From Candidatus Eiseniibacteriota bacterium (GTDB taxonomy: Bacteria; Eisenbacteria; RBG-16-71-46; SZUA-252), in contig VBOR01000065.1 of the NCBI GenBank assembly GCA_005893165.1, positions 1-37,865 of the forward strand: 37,865 bases of DNA, in the 5' to 3' direction. This document shows positions 9,865 through 18,623 of this stretch, one piece after another (position 1 is the stretch's first letter; the number at the start of each line of letters is the position of its first letter). The notes below the pieces were generated by a model. The model was not told the origin of the DNA, made no database searches, and saw nothing but the letters and a program-made list of their open reading frames with translations. A program made the position numbers and the translations under genes.

Positions 9865-12788
9865 TCACCTCCGGTAGCAGGATCCGCCGCGTCCGGATCG
9901 GCCGGATCCACCGGCACCGGCCGCCAGAACGACGATTCCTCGAGTGCATCCAACGGATTCAGGAGCGACCCCGCGCGCTCTACCCACAGCGATTCGCGGT
10001 GGACGAGCAGCAGGCGAGGGTCGAATTCAAAGGAACACAAGAAGCTCTTCAGCAAGAGATCGGGCTTCAGATACCCCGGCGCGTGAAGCCGGCTCGTAAG
10101 CCTGACGCAGAGCCCCGCCGAGCCCAGATCGAGCGCGATGGACGTGACCGCGGGACGGGCATTGACGGTCTTCCCCTTCTGCCCGTGCGACTGTTTCATC
10201 ACCGGCCATTCTGATGCCTGGGTGAACGCCGCGATGCTCGTCTCCAGCTCCTGCCGCAGTCGGTGGACATTTTCCCCGCGCGAGAGCCGGTCCGTAAGGT
10301 ATTCCGTCAGCTTCACATCGAAATCCGCGAGCGTGATCGCCGCCATGAGGGATTCGGTCTGCCGCGTGAACGGTCGGCCGCACGTGATCCGGATTCCATC
10401 CGGCAGCACGTCGTTCATGGCCTCGATCGTGGACCACGCGCAGGCCTGCGCCAGCTCGAGGTCGAAGTACTCCGCGCGGCTCGTCGCTCCGAGGGAGAGC
10501 GGCGGCCCGTAGGCGATCTTCGCGTGGCGGTTGAATCCCTGCGAAAAGGCCATGGGAATCTTGGCGACGCGAAGCGCGCGGTCGAAGATGCGCACGAGGT
10601 CGAGATGCGACGTGAACCGCGCCTGGCCGAGCTTCTCATAGGAGACGCGGAAGCGCTGGGCCTGAGGACCGCGGGCGGCCGTCGGCCACGTCTTGCGGCG
10701 GCGTCCGTAGGCGAGCGGCTCCGTCGCATCGGCACGTGCGCCGTTGCCGTTTCCGTTCCCGTCTCCGTTCGCGGTGCCGTTCGTGGCGCCGTTCCCGCTG
10801 CCGGCGGCCTGCTCCGCCTTCAACGACTCGATCGGGGCTTCCTTCAGCTCCGTGACATGGCTCTCGATCATCTGCGGCGTCACGTCGTCCGGGACCTTGA
10901 AGTCGAGGGTCTCGGGCATCTGCCCCTGCCCCGGCGCGAGCTGAAGCGAGACGCGTCGTCCATCTTTCGCCTTCGGCGTGAAGCAGGGAGCGCCGCACCG
11001 GTAGCACGCGTGATCGCGGCAGTCGGGCGTGAGCGCCGCCGCGTACGCCTTGGCCCGCTCGTTCAGGAGGAACTTCTTCACGACCGGCGTTCGGATGTGG
11101 TCCCAGGGCAGCGCCTCCTCCAGGTCCCGTGGACGGAGGTACACGCCGGGATCCATGCCCACCGATTCGAACGCCTTCATCCAGAGCGGGAATTTGAAGC
11201 ACTCGGACCATCCGTCGAAGCGCGCCCCCATCCTCCAGGCGGCCTCGAGCGCGTCGGCGGTGCGCACGTCTCCGCGCGAGAAGACGCCTTCCAGGAAGGC
11301 CGTGTCCGGGTCACGCCACTTGAGGCGCACGTTCCCCATGCCGCGGAATCCCTGCCGCAGGCGATCGATCTTCCGGTCGAGCGTCTCCATGGAATCTTGC
11401 AGCTCCCACTGGAACGGCGTGTGCGGCTTGGGCACGTGGGGAGAGATCCCCACGTTGAAGTGCATCCGCTTGTTGCCTCCCTTGGCCCACTGCTGGCACT
11501 TTCCGATGATGCCCGCGATGCCGTCCACGTCGGCCTCGGTCTCGGTCGGGAGTCCGATCATGAAATAGAACTTGATGCCGCCCCATCCCTGGTCGCGCGC
11601 CAGCTTGACCGAATATTCCAGCTCCGCCTCATCGATTCCCTTGTTGATCACGTCGCGCATCCGCTGGGTGCCCGCCTCGGGCGCGAAGGTGATGCTTCCG
11701 CGGCGGCCCTGCTGGATCTTGTCCGCGACCGAGGGGGCGAGCGTTCCCACCCGAGTGGAAGGAAGGGACACGTTCACCCCGAGCTCGTTCGTGAACCGGT
11801 CCAGCTCGTGGAGCACCACGGGCAGCTGCTTGTAGTCGGTCGTCGAGAGCGAGAGAAGCGAGACCTCGTCCCAGCCCGCGTGGACGATCCCGCACTGGAC
11901 TTCCTTCACCACCTGGTCGGCGCGCTTCTCGCGGAGCGGACGGTTCATGTAGCCGGCGAGGCAGAAACGGCATCCCCGCGTGCAGCCTCGCATGACCTCC
12001 ACGCCCAGCCGGTCGTGGGTGATCTCGGTCGGGGAGATGAGGGGCTTCTCCGGGTAGTACTCGGGATCGAGCGACGGCACGTACCGGTAGCGCGGCTTCT
12101 GGGTCGGCGAATCCGGCTTGGGCTCGCGCGCGATGAACCCGAAGGGATTCATCACCTCATCGAAGTGCGCGGGCACATAGACTCCCTCGAGCGCCGCCAG
12201 CCGGCGCAGCACCTCCGCCCGCGTCATGCCGCGCTCGCGCCGCTCGAGCATGAGGTCGCACATCTCCTGGATGACCTCCTCGCCGTCCCCGATCACGAAC
12301 GCGTCGATGAAGGGGGCGAGAGGCTCCGGATTCACCGTGCACAGTCCGCCCGCCACCACGATCGGGTGGTGATCGCGCCGGTCCGCGGAGCGGAGCGGAA
12401 GGTGCGCGAGATCGATCATGGTGAGCACGTTCGTATACGAGAGCTCGTACTGGAGCGAGAAGCCGATGAGGTCGAATTCGCCCGCGGGCGTGCGCGACTC
12501 GAGCGAATAGAGCGGGATCCCTTCCGCGCGCATGAGCTGCTCCATGTCCCCCCAGGGCGTGAAGCAGAGCTCCGCGAGCGAGTCCGGCCGCTTGTTCAGG
12601 ATGTGATAGAGGATCTTGATCCCGAGATAGGACATCCCGATCTCGTAGAGATCCGGAAAACAGAGGAGGGTCTTGACCTTCACGTCGGCTGGATTCTTGC
12701 GAGCGGCATGGAGAAAGCTACCTGTGTACCGGCTCGGCTTGGTCACGATCGGCAGATAGGCTTCGTCCAAAATACGCAATTTATCCAT
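9846..12788 (-). CDS. Radical SAM protein fused to a DUF2344 domain (TIGR03960 + TIGR03936 type)
   Basis: The protein is 980 aa with three parts. An N-terminal B12-binding-like region covers about residues 30-200 (LCFPDLYEIGMSYLG, IVVAGGLC). A radical SAM core has the 4Fe-4S cysteines 269, 273 and 276 in RGCTRGCRFCLAGYMNRP, then FAPEAGTQRMRDVINKG. After a Gly/Asn-rich linker near residue 680-700 comes a DUF2344 domain (RFTSHLDLVRIFDRALR, FSQGFNRHAKIAYGPPLSLG). In many genomes the two parts are separate adjacent genes; here they are one chain. ATG 12788 follows GGGAGGACGGGA; the upstream in-frame codon at 12854 lacks such a site. The substrate is unknown. Location before rng and rplU suggests a link to RNA or ribosome modification, which is inference. 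Confidence 0.9.
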   Translation of the reverse strand: MDKLRILDEAYLPIVTKPSRYTGSFLHAARKNPADVKVKTLLCFPDLYEIGMSYLGIKILYHILNKRPDSLAELCFTPWGDMEQLMRAEGIPLYSLESRTPAGEFDLIGFSLQYELSYTNVLTMIDLAHLPLRSADRRDHHPIVVAGGLCTVNPEPLAPFIDAFVIGDGEEVIQEMCDLMLERRERGMTRAEVLRRLAALEGVYVPAHFDEVMNPFGFIAREPKPDSPTQKPRYRYVPSLDPEYYPEKPLISPTEITHDRLGVEVMRGCTRGCRFCLAGYMNRPLREKRADQVVKEVQCGIVHAGWDEVSLLSLSTTDYKQLPVVLHELDRFTNELGVNVSLPSTRVGTLAPSVADKIQQGRRGSITFAPEAGTQRMRDVINKGIDEAELEYSVKLARDQGWGGIKFYFMIGLPTETEADVDGIAGIIGKCQQWAKGGNKRMHFNVGISPHVPKPHTPFQWELQDSMETLDRKIDRLRQGFRGMGNVRLKWRDPDTAFLEGVFSRGDVRTADALEAAWRMGARFDGWSECFKFPLWMKAFESVGMDPGVYLRPRDLEEALPWDHIRTPVVKKFLLNERAKAYAAALTPDCRDHACYRCGAPCFTPKAKDGRRVSLQLAPGQGQMPETLDFKVPDDVTPQMIESHVTELKEAPIESLKAEQAAGSGNGATNGTANGDGNGNGNGARADATEPLAYGRRRKTWPTAARGPQAQRFRVSYEKLGQARFTSHLDLVRIFDRALRVAKIPMAFSQGFNRHAKIAYGPPLSLGATSRAEYFDLELAQACAWSTIEAMNDVLPDGIRITCGRPFTRQTESLMAAITLADFDVKLTEYLTDRLSRGENVHRLRQELETSIAAFTQASEWPVMKQSHGQKGKTVNARPAVTSIALDLGSAGLCVRLTSRLHAPGYLKPDLLLKSFLCSFEFDPRLLLVHRESLWVERAGSLLNPLDALEESSFWRPVPVDPADPDAADPATGGECVEKL
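10741..10803. repeat. Degenerate hexamer repeat encoding the Asn-Gly linker
   Basis: The stretch is built from near copies of CCGTTN on the plus strand. On the coding (minus) strand it encodes alternating Asn and Gly residues (GNGNGNGARAD is part). It marks the flexible joint between the radical SAM half and the DUF2344 half of the fusion protein. It is likely to vary in length between strains. Confidence 0.7.
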
Positions 12789-12884
12789 TCCCGTCCTCCC
12801 GCATGCGCTTCCACGTAATTCACTGCACGTCTTGGAATTATCGAAGCCCGCCAAGAACTGAGGCCGATCCTCGACAAGCTTGAG

Positions 12885-12914
12885 AATCTACCATAATGAC
12901 GGGCGCCGCGCCAA
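12885..12914 (-). promoter_or_regulatory. Possible sigma-70 promoter for the radical SAM-rng-rplU-rpmA-mdh genes
   Basis: Minus strand TTGGCG (12914-12909), 18-nt spacer, TAGATT (12890-12885), each matching four of six consensus bases. It lies in the 150-bp gap between comF and the radical SAM gene and would give a leader of about 90 nt. Weak motif evidence; readthrough from comF is an alternative. Confidence 0.3.
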
Positions 12915-12938
12915 CCCCGGGTTTGGCCGGCTTCGGCA

Positions 12939-13676
12939 TCAAGGCGCCTGGCCCCCGTGGGCGGCCGACAGCGCGAGAACCCACGACGCCCCCGCCTGTT
13001 CCAGCGCCTCGGCCGCCTCGAGAAGGGTGCTTCCGGTCGTGGCCACGTCGTCCAGCAGAAGGCACGGTCTTCCCTCGATCAGGGTCCTCGCGGCGACACG
13101 GAACGCTCCCTTCACGTTGGTCCTGCGCCGCTCCGGGTCGAGACGCGCCTGGGGTGGATGGTCGCGCACGCGCACGAGCGCCTCGACGACGGGAACGCCC
13201 CAGCGGACGGAGGCCTCGTGAGCGAGGAGGAGCGCCTGGTCGTACCCGCGCCATGCGCGGCGCGCGGGATGGAGCGCGACGGGGACCAGAACGTATTCGC
13301 GTCCCACGCTTCCCCGGAGGTCGGGGGGCTCGGGCAGGAGCGAGGCCACCCACGGGGCGAGGGCCGAGACGCCCTCGTACTTGAAGGCGTGGATGAGCCG
13401 GTCGAGCGGAGGCTCGAACCGCGGGCCGGCGAGGAGGAGCCGCGCCGAGCCGTGCGAAGGGCAACCGCGCGCGACCTCCGGCGTCACCGCGTCGCCGTGA
13501 AGGCAGCGGAGACAGAGCGCCACTCCGGTGCGGTCGACGAGCGCGTCGCAGGCCGAACAGATCTCCCCGTCACGGGGCGCCGATCCGCCGCAGCCGGAGC
13601 AGCGGCGGTCGAGGAGCATGTCGCAGACGTCGGTCAGCGCGATGCGAGCTGCGCGTCGGATGAAGTCGATGGACAT
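12939..13676 (-). CDS. ComF family phosphoribosyltransferase-like protein
   Basis: The protein is 245 aa. The N-terminal zinc ribbon has CSGCGG, CSAC and CLRC pairs (about residues 26-60). The C-terminal type I phosphoribosyltransferase domain has the PRPP loop LLLDDVATTGSTL (about 205-217) preceded by VPVALHPARRAWRGYDQA and PPQARLDPERRRTNV, all typical of ComF/GntX. ComF is a DNA-uptake factor in Bacillus and Haemophilus, but most members, including this one, have no competence genes nearby, so the role is open. ATG 13676 has AGGGGGC directly before it. A long palindrome ends 16 bases upstream of the start codon. It ends the cell-shape gene run. Confidence 0.87.
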   Translation of the reverse strand: MSIDFIRRAARIALTDVCDMLLDRRCSGCGGSAPRDGEICSACDALVDRTGVALCLRCLHGDAVTPEVARGCPSHGSARLLLAGPRFEPPLDRLIHAFKYEGVSALAPWVASLLPEPPDLRGSVGREYVLVPVALHPARRAWRGYDQALLLAHEASVRWGVPVVEALVRVRDHPPQARLDPERRRTNVKGAFRVAARTLIEGRPCLLLDDVATTGSTLLEAAEALEQAGASWVLALSAAHGGQAP

Positions 13677-13692
13677 GCCCCCTAGGTTCGCA

Positions 13693-13774
13693 GGTAGTCG
13701 GGATGGCCCAGCGTTTCCCGTGGAAAATTTATCTTCACCATTTTCGAGGGAAACACTGGGCGATCACGACTACC
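13693..13774. repeat. 82-bp imperfect palindrome between aroE and comF
   Basis: The left arm is 13693-13728 and the right arm 13740-13774, with an 11-nt loop TTATCTTCACC. The outer 27 positions pair with three mismatches (GGTAGTCG...CCCAG.GTTTCCC against its reverse complement). The inner GAAAAT/ATTTTC pair continues the stem after a one-base slip. There is no T-tract after either arm, so it is not a standard intrinsic terminator, and it codes for nothing obvious. It fills most of the 115-bp gap before comF. It could be a mobile palindromic element, an RNA hairpin controlling comF, or a protein-binding site. Confidence 0.85.
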
Positions 13775-13791
13775 GACAACGAAGAGTGTGT

Positions 13792-14640
13792 CTAACGGGA
13801 TTCCCTCAGCGCGTCGCGCATCGCCGCGAGCGACGGCTCCTGCCCGGTCCAGAACTCGAACGAGGCCGCCCCCTGATGGATCAGGAGCGCGTCGCCGTCT
13901 TCGTAGCGGACGCGCTCCTCCTTTGCCCGCGCGCGTGCCTCTTCGGCCCGCGGGCCGTAATTCAGATCGAGCACCCGGGCCTGAGGAGCGTGCGTTCGCC
14001 ACCACCGCCGCTCCTCCTCCGAGACGGCCTCTACCGCAAGCGCGCGGATCATGAGATCCCAGGGCTCCCCTTCGGCGCGTCCACCCTGCTCCAGACCCGA
14101 ATGCGTGAGCCTCACTGAGCCGGACGACTTCGCCAGGCGCCGCGCGAGCGACTCCGCCCGTGCCGAGGTCCGGCTCACGACGTGAACCGACTTGGGACGG
14201 TGCTCCAGGAGCTTGACCAGAATCGAGTGCGCCGCCCCTCCGGCGCCCATCAGAAGCACGCGACGGTCCGCGAGCCCGATTCCGGTTTCCGTGATCCACG
14301 CAAGGAACCCAATACCGTCCGTGGCATGCCCCCGCCAACCCTCGGGCTCCCAGCGGAGCGTGTTCACCGTATGCGCCTCCTCCGCTTCCTTCGTCCGGTC
14401 GCGCGTCAGCGAGAACGCGGCCTCCTTGTGCGGCGTCGTGAGGTTGAGTCCCATCACCCGCGCCGCGTGCAAGCCGGCCAACGCCTGGTCCAGACGCGGC
14501 GCCGGCACTTCCAGCGCCACGTACAGCGCGTTGATTCCGGCTGCCGCAAACGCCGCGTTCTGGACCTCGGGGGAACGGCTGTGGTGAACGGGGTGGCCCA
14601 GCACCGCGTAGACCTGGGTCTTCCCATCCACGCGGGGCAT
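13792..14640 (-). CDS. aroE: Shikimate dehydrogenase
   Basis: Reduces 3-dehydroshikimate to shikimate with NADPH in aromatic amino acid synthesis. The protein is 282 aa from ATG 14640. The substrate-binding SRSPEVQN is at residues 21-28; NLTTPHK carries the catalytic Lys72 (family consensus NVTIPHK); ATDGIGF carries Asp108. The NADP loop is GAGGAA at 132-137 and the phosphate-binding part is VVSRTSARAE. The C-terminus has the expected GDALLIHQGAASFEFWTG. The frame is open far upstream inside lgt, but the conserved start is here; I see no strong ribosome binding site, and the lgt stop lies 11 bases upstream. Secure. Confidence 0.94.
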   Translation of the reverse strand: MPRVDGKTQVYAVLGHPVHHSRSPEVQNAAFAAAGINALYVALEVPAPRLDQALAGLHAARVMGLNLTTPHKEAAFSLTRDRTKEAEEAHTVNTLRWEPEGWRGHATDGIGFLAWITETGIGLADRRVLLMGAGGAAHSILVKLLEHRPKSVHVVSRTSARAESLARRLAKSSGSVRLTHSGLEQGGRAEGEPWDLMIRALAVEAVSEEERRWWRTHAPQARVLDLNYGPRAEEARARAKEERVRYEDGDALLIHQGAASFEFWTGQEPSLAAMRDALRESR

Positions 14641-14651
14641 GGTGGAGAAGG

Positions 14652-15521
14652 TCAGGCGGTCGGGTCCTGCCCGGCCGGGGATTTCGCGTGCTCCAGCCTC
14701 GCGGGAGCCGACCCGGACGCTTCCGGAGCTCCCGGCTCGGTCGCGGGAGGCGCGTGCTTCAGGCGCCGGAGCATGAACAGCGAAACGAGGATGAGCACGC
14801 CGCTGAACACCTGGTTCACGTTGAAGGCGAGGGGTCCGATCTTTCCCATATAGCTCGTCGCGTCGTAATACCGCGTGAAATCGATGACGAAGCGCAGGCC
14901 CGCGTCGAGCGCGATGTACGTCCAGAAGAGCCACCCATCGAAGTGCGGCTTGCGGTCCAGCCGGAGGAGCAGAAGGAAGAGACCCGCGCCGGCCGCGGCG
15001 AGATAGAGCTGGGCGGGATGCAGCGGCTCGCTCGGAAATACGAAATTCGAATAGGAGCCCGGCGGGAACTTGACGGCCCACGGAGCGTGGGACGGAAGGC
15101 CGAAGCAACAGCCGTTCAGGAAACACCCGATCCGGCCCAGGCCGATGCCCAGCGCCATGCTGGGCGCGGCCGCGTCCCCCACGCGCCAGACGGGCAGCCC
15201 TACACGCCGGACGTAGAGAATCCCGCCCAGGATGGCCAGAAAGTAGCCCCCGTACAGCATGAGCCCGCCTTCCCAGATCCGGAACACCCCGAGAGGATCG
15301 CGAGCGTAATCGCTCCAGTGCGTGAGCACGTAGAGTCCCCGTCCCCCCACGATCGAGAGCACGAGGAGGATCAGGGACAGCGTGCTCAGCTTGTCTTCGG
15401 GAAGTCCGCGATCGTGGCCGCGCTTCAGGAAGAGCTGGATCCCGACGAGAAACGCGATCGCCAGCAGCAGGCCGTAGCTATGGAGCTCCAGGCCGTGGAA
15501 CCGAAAGAGCGTAGGGTGCAC
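14652..15521 (-). CDS. lgt: Prolipoprotein diacylglyceryl transferase
   Basis: Inner-membrane enzyme that attaches diacylglycerol to the lipobox cysteine of prolipoproteins. The protein is 289 aa with about seven hydrophobic segments. Diagnostic stretches are HSYGLLLAIAFLVG, WEGGLMLYGGYF, and the Lgt signature region GRIGCFLNGCCFG (about residues 130-142), plus HPAQLY and RFVIDFTRYYD. The start is GTG 15521, preceded by GGAGATTCC. A hydrophilic Ala/Pro tail of about 30 residues follows the last membrane helix. It lies 34 bases after rodA and 11 before aroE, in an envelope operon where it fits functionally. Confidence 0.96.
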   Translation of the reverse strand: MHPTLFRFHGLELHSYGLLLAIAFLVGIQLFLKRGHDRGLPEDKLSTLSLILLVLSIVGGRGLYVLTHWSDYARDPLGVFRIWEGGLMLYGGYFLAILGGILYVRRVGLPVWRVGDAAAPSMALGIGLGRIGCFLNGCCFGLPSHAPWAVKFPPGSYSNFVFPSEPLHPAQLYLAAAGAGLFLLLLRLDRKPHFDGWLFWTYIALDAGLRFVIDFTRYYDATSYMGKIGPLAFNVNQVFSGVLILVSLFMLRRLKHAPPATEPGAPEASGSAPARLEHAKSPAGQDPTA

Positions 15522-15555
15522 GGAATCTCCGGGTCAGAATTCTCGCGGGCCGCGC

Positions 15556-16785
15556 TCAGTATTCGCGCCAGCGCATCGCGACGTTCTGGATGAGGCCCAC
15601 TTGGAGGAAGCTCGCCACGAGCGAGGATCCGCCGTAGCTCAGAAGCGGCAGGGGAAGTCCGGTGACGGGCGCGAGCCCGACCGTCATCCATATGTTGACG
15701 AGCACATGGTACAGAAAGATGGACGTCATTCCAATCGCAAGGAGTCCCCCGAACTTGTTCCTCGCACGGTTCGCGACGCGGATTCCGCGCAGGATCAGGA
15801 GGAGATAGAGCGCGGCGACGATTCCCGCGCCGACGAACCCCGTCTCCTCTCCCACCACGGAATAGATGAAGTCCGTGTGCTGCTCGGGCAGGAAGGCGAG
15901 CGCCTTCTGGCTCCCGTGCAGGAACCCCTTGCCGAAGAACTGCCCCGACCCGATCGCGATCTTGGACTGGATGATCTGGTACCCCGCCCCGTACGCGTCG
16001 GCGCCCGGGTCGAGGAACGTGGTGATGCGCTGCTTCTGGTAGGGCTGGAGATGGTTCCAGATCTGCGGCGTGGCGATCCCCACGAACAGGTTGATCCCCA
16101 CGACCAGGAGCAGCGGAAGGAGCCGGATGCGCGAGCGATAGAGGATCACGGCCAGGAGTCCCAGGAACACGAGCCAGCCCGGCGTGAAGAACGACAGGGC
16201 GACGTTGGCGATGGGCGTGATCATGAAGAAGAGGTACAGGATGGGGAGACCGGCCCAGTAGAGCATCGTGAACAGGATCGCCACGAAGGCGATCGAGGTG
16301 CCGAGATCGGGCTGCTTCAGCACGAGGAGAAACGGAATCATCGCGATCAGGACCGGCCACACGAGATTCCGGATCTGGGTCCAGTCCTTCTTCCGGTCCG
16401 CGAGGAGGCTCGCGAGCAGGATCACCGTCGCCACCTTGGCGAGCTCCGAGGGCTGGATCTTGATGGGGCCCCATCCCAGCCAGCGCTGCGCGCCCAGCCC
16501 CACGTGCCCGATAAAGAGCGTGAGCACGAGTAGGCCGAGCCCGATGGCGTAGAGCAGGTACGAAGTCTTTCCCTCGTACACCCGGTACGGAACCGCGGCG
16601 ATGAGCGCTCCCGCCAGGATGGCCAGCACGAGATAGATGACCTGCTTGAGATAGAGGCCGTGCTCCGTGACGGACGAGGGCATCGACGTGGCGCTGAAGA
16701 CGAAGGCGATTCCGATCAGCGTGAGAAGCAGCGTCGAGATGAGGAGCGGCCGGTCGATGTCGGGCGAGAAGCGCGGGGAGATCAT
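15556..16785 (-). CDS. rodA: Rod-shape peptidoglycan glycosyltransferase RodA
   Basis: SEDS-family glycan polymerase that works with PBP2 in lateral wall synthesis. The protein is 409 aa with about ten membrane helices. SEDS marks are GLGAQRWLGWGPIKIQPSE, LKQPDLGTSIAF, the extracellular loop YQKQRITTFLDPGAD..GAGYQIIQS, GSGQFFGKGF, FLPEQHTDFIYSVVGEE and TGLPLPLLSYGGSSL near the C-terminus. The frame remains open upstream inside mrdA, but ATG 16785 (MISPRFSPDIDRPLL) gives the family length and is one base from the mrdA stop. RodA rather than FtsW follows from the mrdA/mre neighbours. Confidence 0.95.
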   Translation of the reverse strand: MISPRFSPDIDRPLLISTLLLTLIGIAFVFSATSMPSSVTEHGLYLKQVIYLVLAILAGALIAAVPYRVYEGKTSYLLYAIGLGLLVLTLFIGHVGLGAQRWLGWGPIKIQPSELAKVATVILLASLLADRKKDWTQIRNLVWPVLIAMIPFLLVLKQPDLGTSIAFVAILFTMLYWAGLPILYLFFMITPIANVALSFFTPGWLVFLGLLAVILYRSRIRLLPLLLVVGINLFVGIATPQIWNHLQPYQKQRITTFLDPGADAYGAGYQIIQSKIAIGSGQFFGKGFLHGSQKALAFLPEQHTDFIYSVVGEETGFVGAGIVAALYLLLILRGIRVANRARNKFGGLLAIGMTSIFLYHVLVNIWMTVGLAPVTGLPLPLLSYGGSSLVASFLQVGLIQNVAMRWREY

Positions 16786-16786
16786 G

Positions 16787-18619
16787 TCAGCGCTTCGCCA
16801 GGACGGCGGCACTCTCCGGAGGCGCCGGATGGAAGAAGCTCTGGAGCACCTTGCGGGCAATGGGAGCCGCGGCCGTGCTCCCGTGTCCCGCGTTCTCGAC
16901 CAGCACCGCCACGGCGATGCGCGGCGCATCGACCGGAGCGAAGCAGATGAAGAGCGCGTGGTCCTTGCCGTGGGGGTTCTGCGCGGTGCCGGTCTTCCCC
17001 GCCACGGAGATCGAATCCAGCCTCGCCTGCCCGCCCGTCCCCTGGGGGTCCGAGACGACGGAGGCCATGGCGGAGCGAACGGCGGCGAGACTTCGCGCGT
17101 CCAGCGCGACGTACTGGCCTATGGAATCTCCCGAAGCGGCCGCCGCAGTCGAGCCCACGCTCCGGATCAGATGCGGTTTCCAGAGCGTGCCCCCGTTCGC
17201 GATGAAGGCGGCGATCTGGGCGAGCTTCACCGGCGTGAGGATCACCTCTCCCTGTCCGATCGCGAGATTCAGGATGATTCCCCGGCTCCAGCGCCCCGCG
17301 CCGAACCGCTTGTCGTACCAGGCCGGGTCGGGGTACAGGCCTCGTCTTTCTTGTGGCAGATCGATCCCCGTCTTATCCGACAGCGTGAGCTTCGACATGA
17401 ACGCGGACAGGCGCTCCAGTCCGATCCGGATCCCCAGCTGATAGAAGTACACGTCGCAGGAGCGGACGATCGCGTTGTGCATGGACAGACTTCCATGCCC
17501 CTCATGCTTCCAGCAGCCGAAGAGCCGGGTTCCGAAGCGGAACTCGCCGGTGCAGGACTGCGCGAAGAACGTGCCCGGCGTCATCACGCCGTTCTCGAGG
17601 CCGGCGAGCGCCGTGAACGGCTTGATGGTGGAGCCGGGCGGGTACGCCGCCTGGATGGCGCGGTTGAAGAGCGGGTAGTTTCCCCCGCTGGAGAGCTCGC
17701 TCCAGCGCTCCTGCGTGATCCCCATCGAGAACTCGTTCGGGTCGTAGTTCGGCTTCGACGCCAGCGCCAGCACGTCCCCGTTGCGGGGATCGAGCGCCAC
17801 CACGGCGCCGCGCGCCCCCGGCTCGAACGCCTCCTCGGCCGCGCGCTGGACGTCGAGATCGATCGTGAGGGTCAGGTCCGTGCCGCGCGTCGGCAGGATG
17901 GGATGTTTCTCTCCGAGGAATTCTCCCTTCCGCCCGAGCGCGTTCACCTCGACGAAGCGCTTCCCGTCCACGCCGCGCAGGAGCTTCTCGTACCCCCTCT
18001 CGATGCCCATGCGCCCGATCAGGTCCCCGCTCAGGTAATTGGAATAGACCGGATCGAGCAGCTCCTTGTCGGAGATCTCGCCCACGTAGCCGAGAAGGTG
18101 CGAGGCCATGAGGCCGAGGGGATAGCGGCGCAAGGGCTCCGATTCCACCTGAACGCCGGGAAGACGATCCAGGTGCTCCGAGACGAAGGCGACCGACCTC
18201 TTCTCCACGTTTCGCCGGAGGCGGATCGGAAGGAAGGAGACCTTCCGCTCCTTCCGGATCTTGTCTCTCAACGAGGCCGCATCGACGCCCAGGATCGGCG
18301 CGAGCGCCTGCAGCGTGGAATCCAGCCGGGCGGGATCGCGCGTGTACACCTTGTCGAAGGGATCGAGCGTGACGGTGAAGGAGGGAACGCAATCCGCGAG
18401 AAGGCGCCCCTTCCGGTCGCGGATCTCCCCCCGTGGCGCGGTGAGCACCTCGACGCGGATCCGGTTCTCCTCGGAGAGCTCCCGGTACTTGGAGCCCTGC
18501 AACACTTGCAGCGTGAAGAGCCGGAGCAGCACGAGCGCGAAAATTCCGACCACCAGGATCGAGAGGGTTCGCTCCCGCCGCTGCCAGCCTCCACCGAGGG
18601 AGATCGGATCCGCGCGCAC
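16787..18619 (-). CDS. mrdA: Penicillin-binding protein 2 (elongasome transpeptidase)
   Basis: Class B PBP that crosslinks new peptidoglycan in the elongasome. The protein is 610 aa. One membrane anchor is at about residues 19-40 after a short cytoplasmic tail. The non-penicillin-binding domain starts with VEVLTAPRGEIRDRKGRLLA. The transpeptidase motifs are S330-TIK333 in PPGSTIKPF, SCD at 387-389 (usually S-x-N/D), and K542-TG in AGKTGTAQNP. GTG 18619 follows the mreD stop by 4 bases, with GAGGC close before it. Placement between mreD and rodA identifies it as PBP2 and not the septal FtsI. Confidence 0.95.
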   Translation of the reverse strand: MRADPISLGGGWQRRERTLSILVVGIFALVLLRLFTLQVLQGSKYRELSEENRIRVEVLTAPRGEIRDRKGRLLADCVPSFTVTLDPFDKVYTRDPARLDSTLQALAPILGVDAASLRDKIRKERKVSFLPIRLRRNVEKRSVAFVSEHLDRLPGVQVESEPLRRYPLGLMASHLLGYVGEISDKELLDPVYSNYLSGDLIGRMGIERGYEKLLRGVDGKRFVEVNALGRKGEFLGEKHPILPTRGTDLTLTIDLDVQRAAEEAFEPGARGAVVALDPRNGDVLALASKPNYDPNEFSMGITQERWSELSSGGNYPLFNRAIQAAYPPGSTIKPFTALAGLENGVMTPGTFFAQSCTGEFRFGTRLFGCWKHEGHGSLSMHNAIVRSCDVYFYQLGIRIGLERLSAFMSKLTLSDKTGIDLPQERRGLYPDPAWYDKRFGAGRWSRGIILNLAIGQGEVILTPVKLAQIAAFIANGGTLWKPHLIRSVGSTAAAASGDSIGQYVALDARSLAAVRSAMASVVSDPQGTGGQARLDSISVAGKTGTAQNPHGKDHALFICFAPVDAPRIAVAVLVENAGHGSTAAAPIARKVLQSFFHPAPPESAAVLAKR

Positions 18620-18623
18620 CGCC

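Noticed and set aside
10741..10803. Hexamer repeats that could look like an array
   Set aside because: They have no spacers and keep the protein frame; this is a coding linker and not CRISPR.
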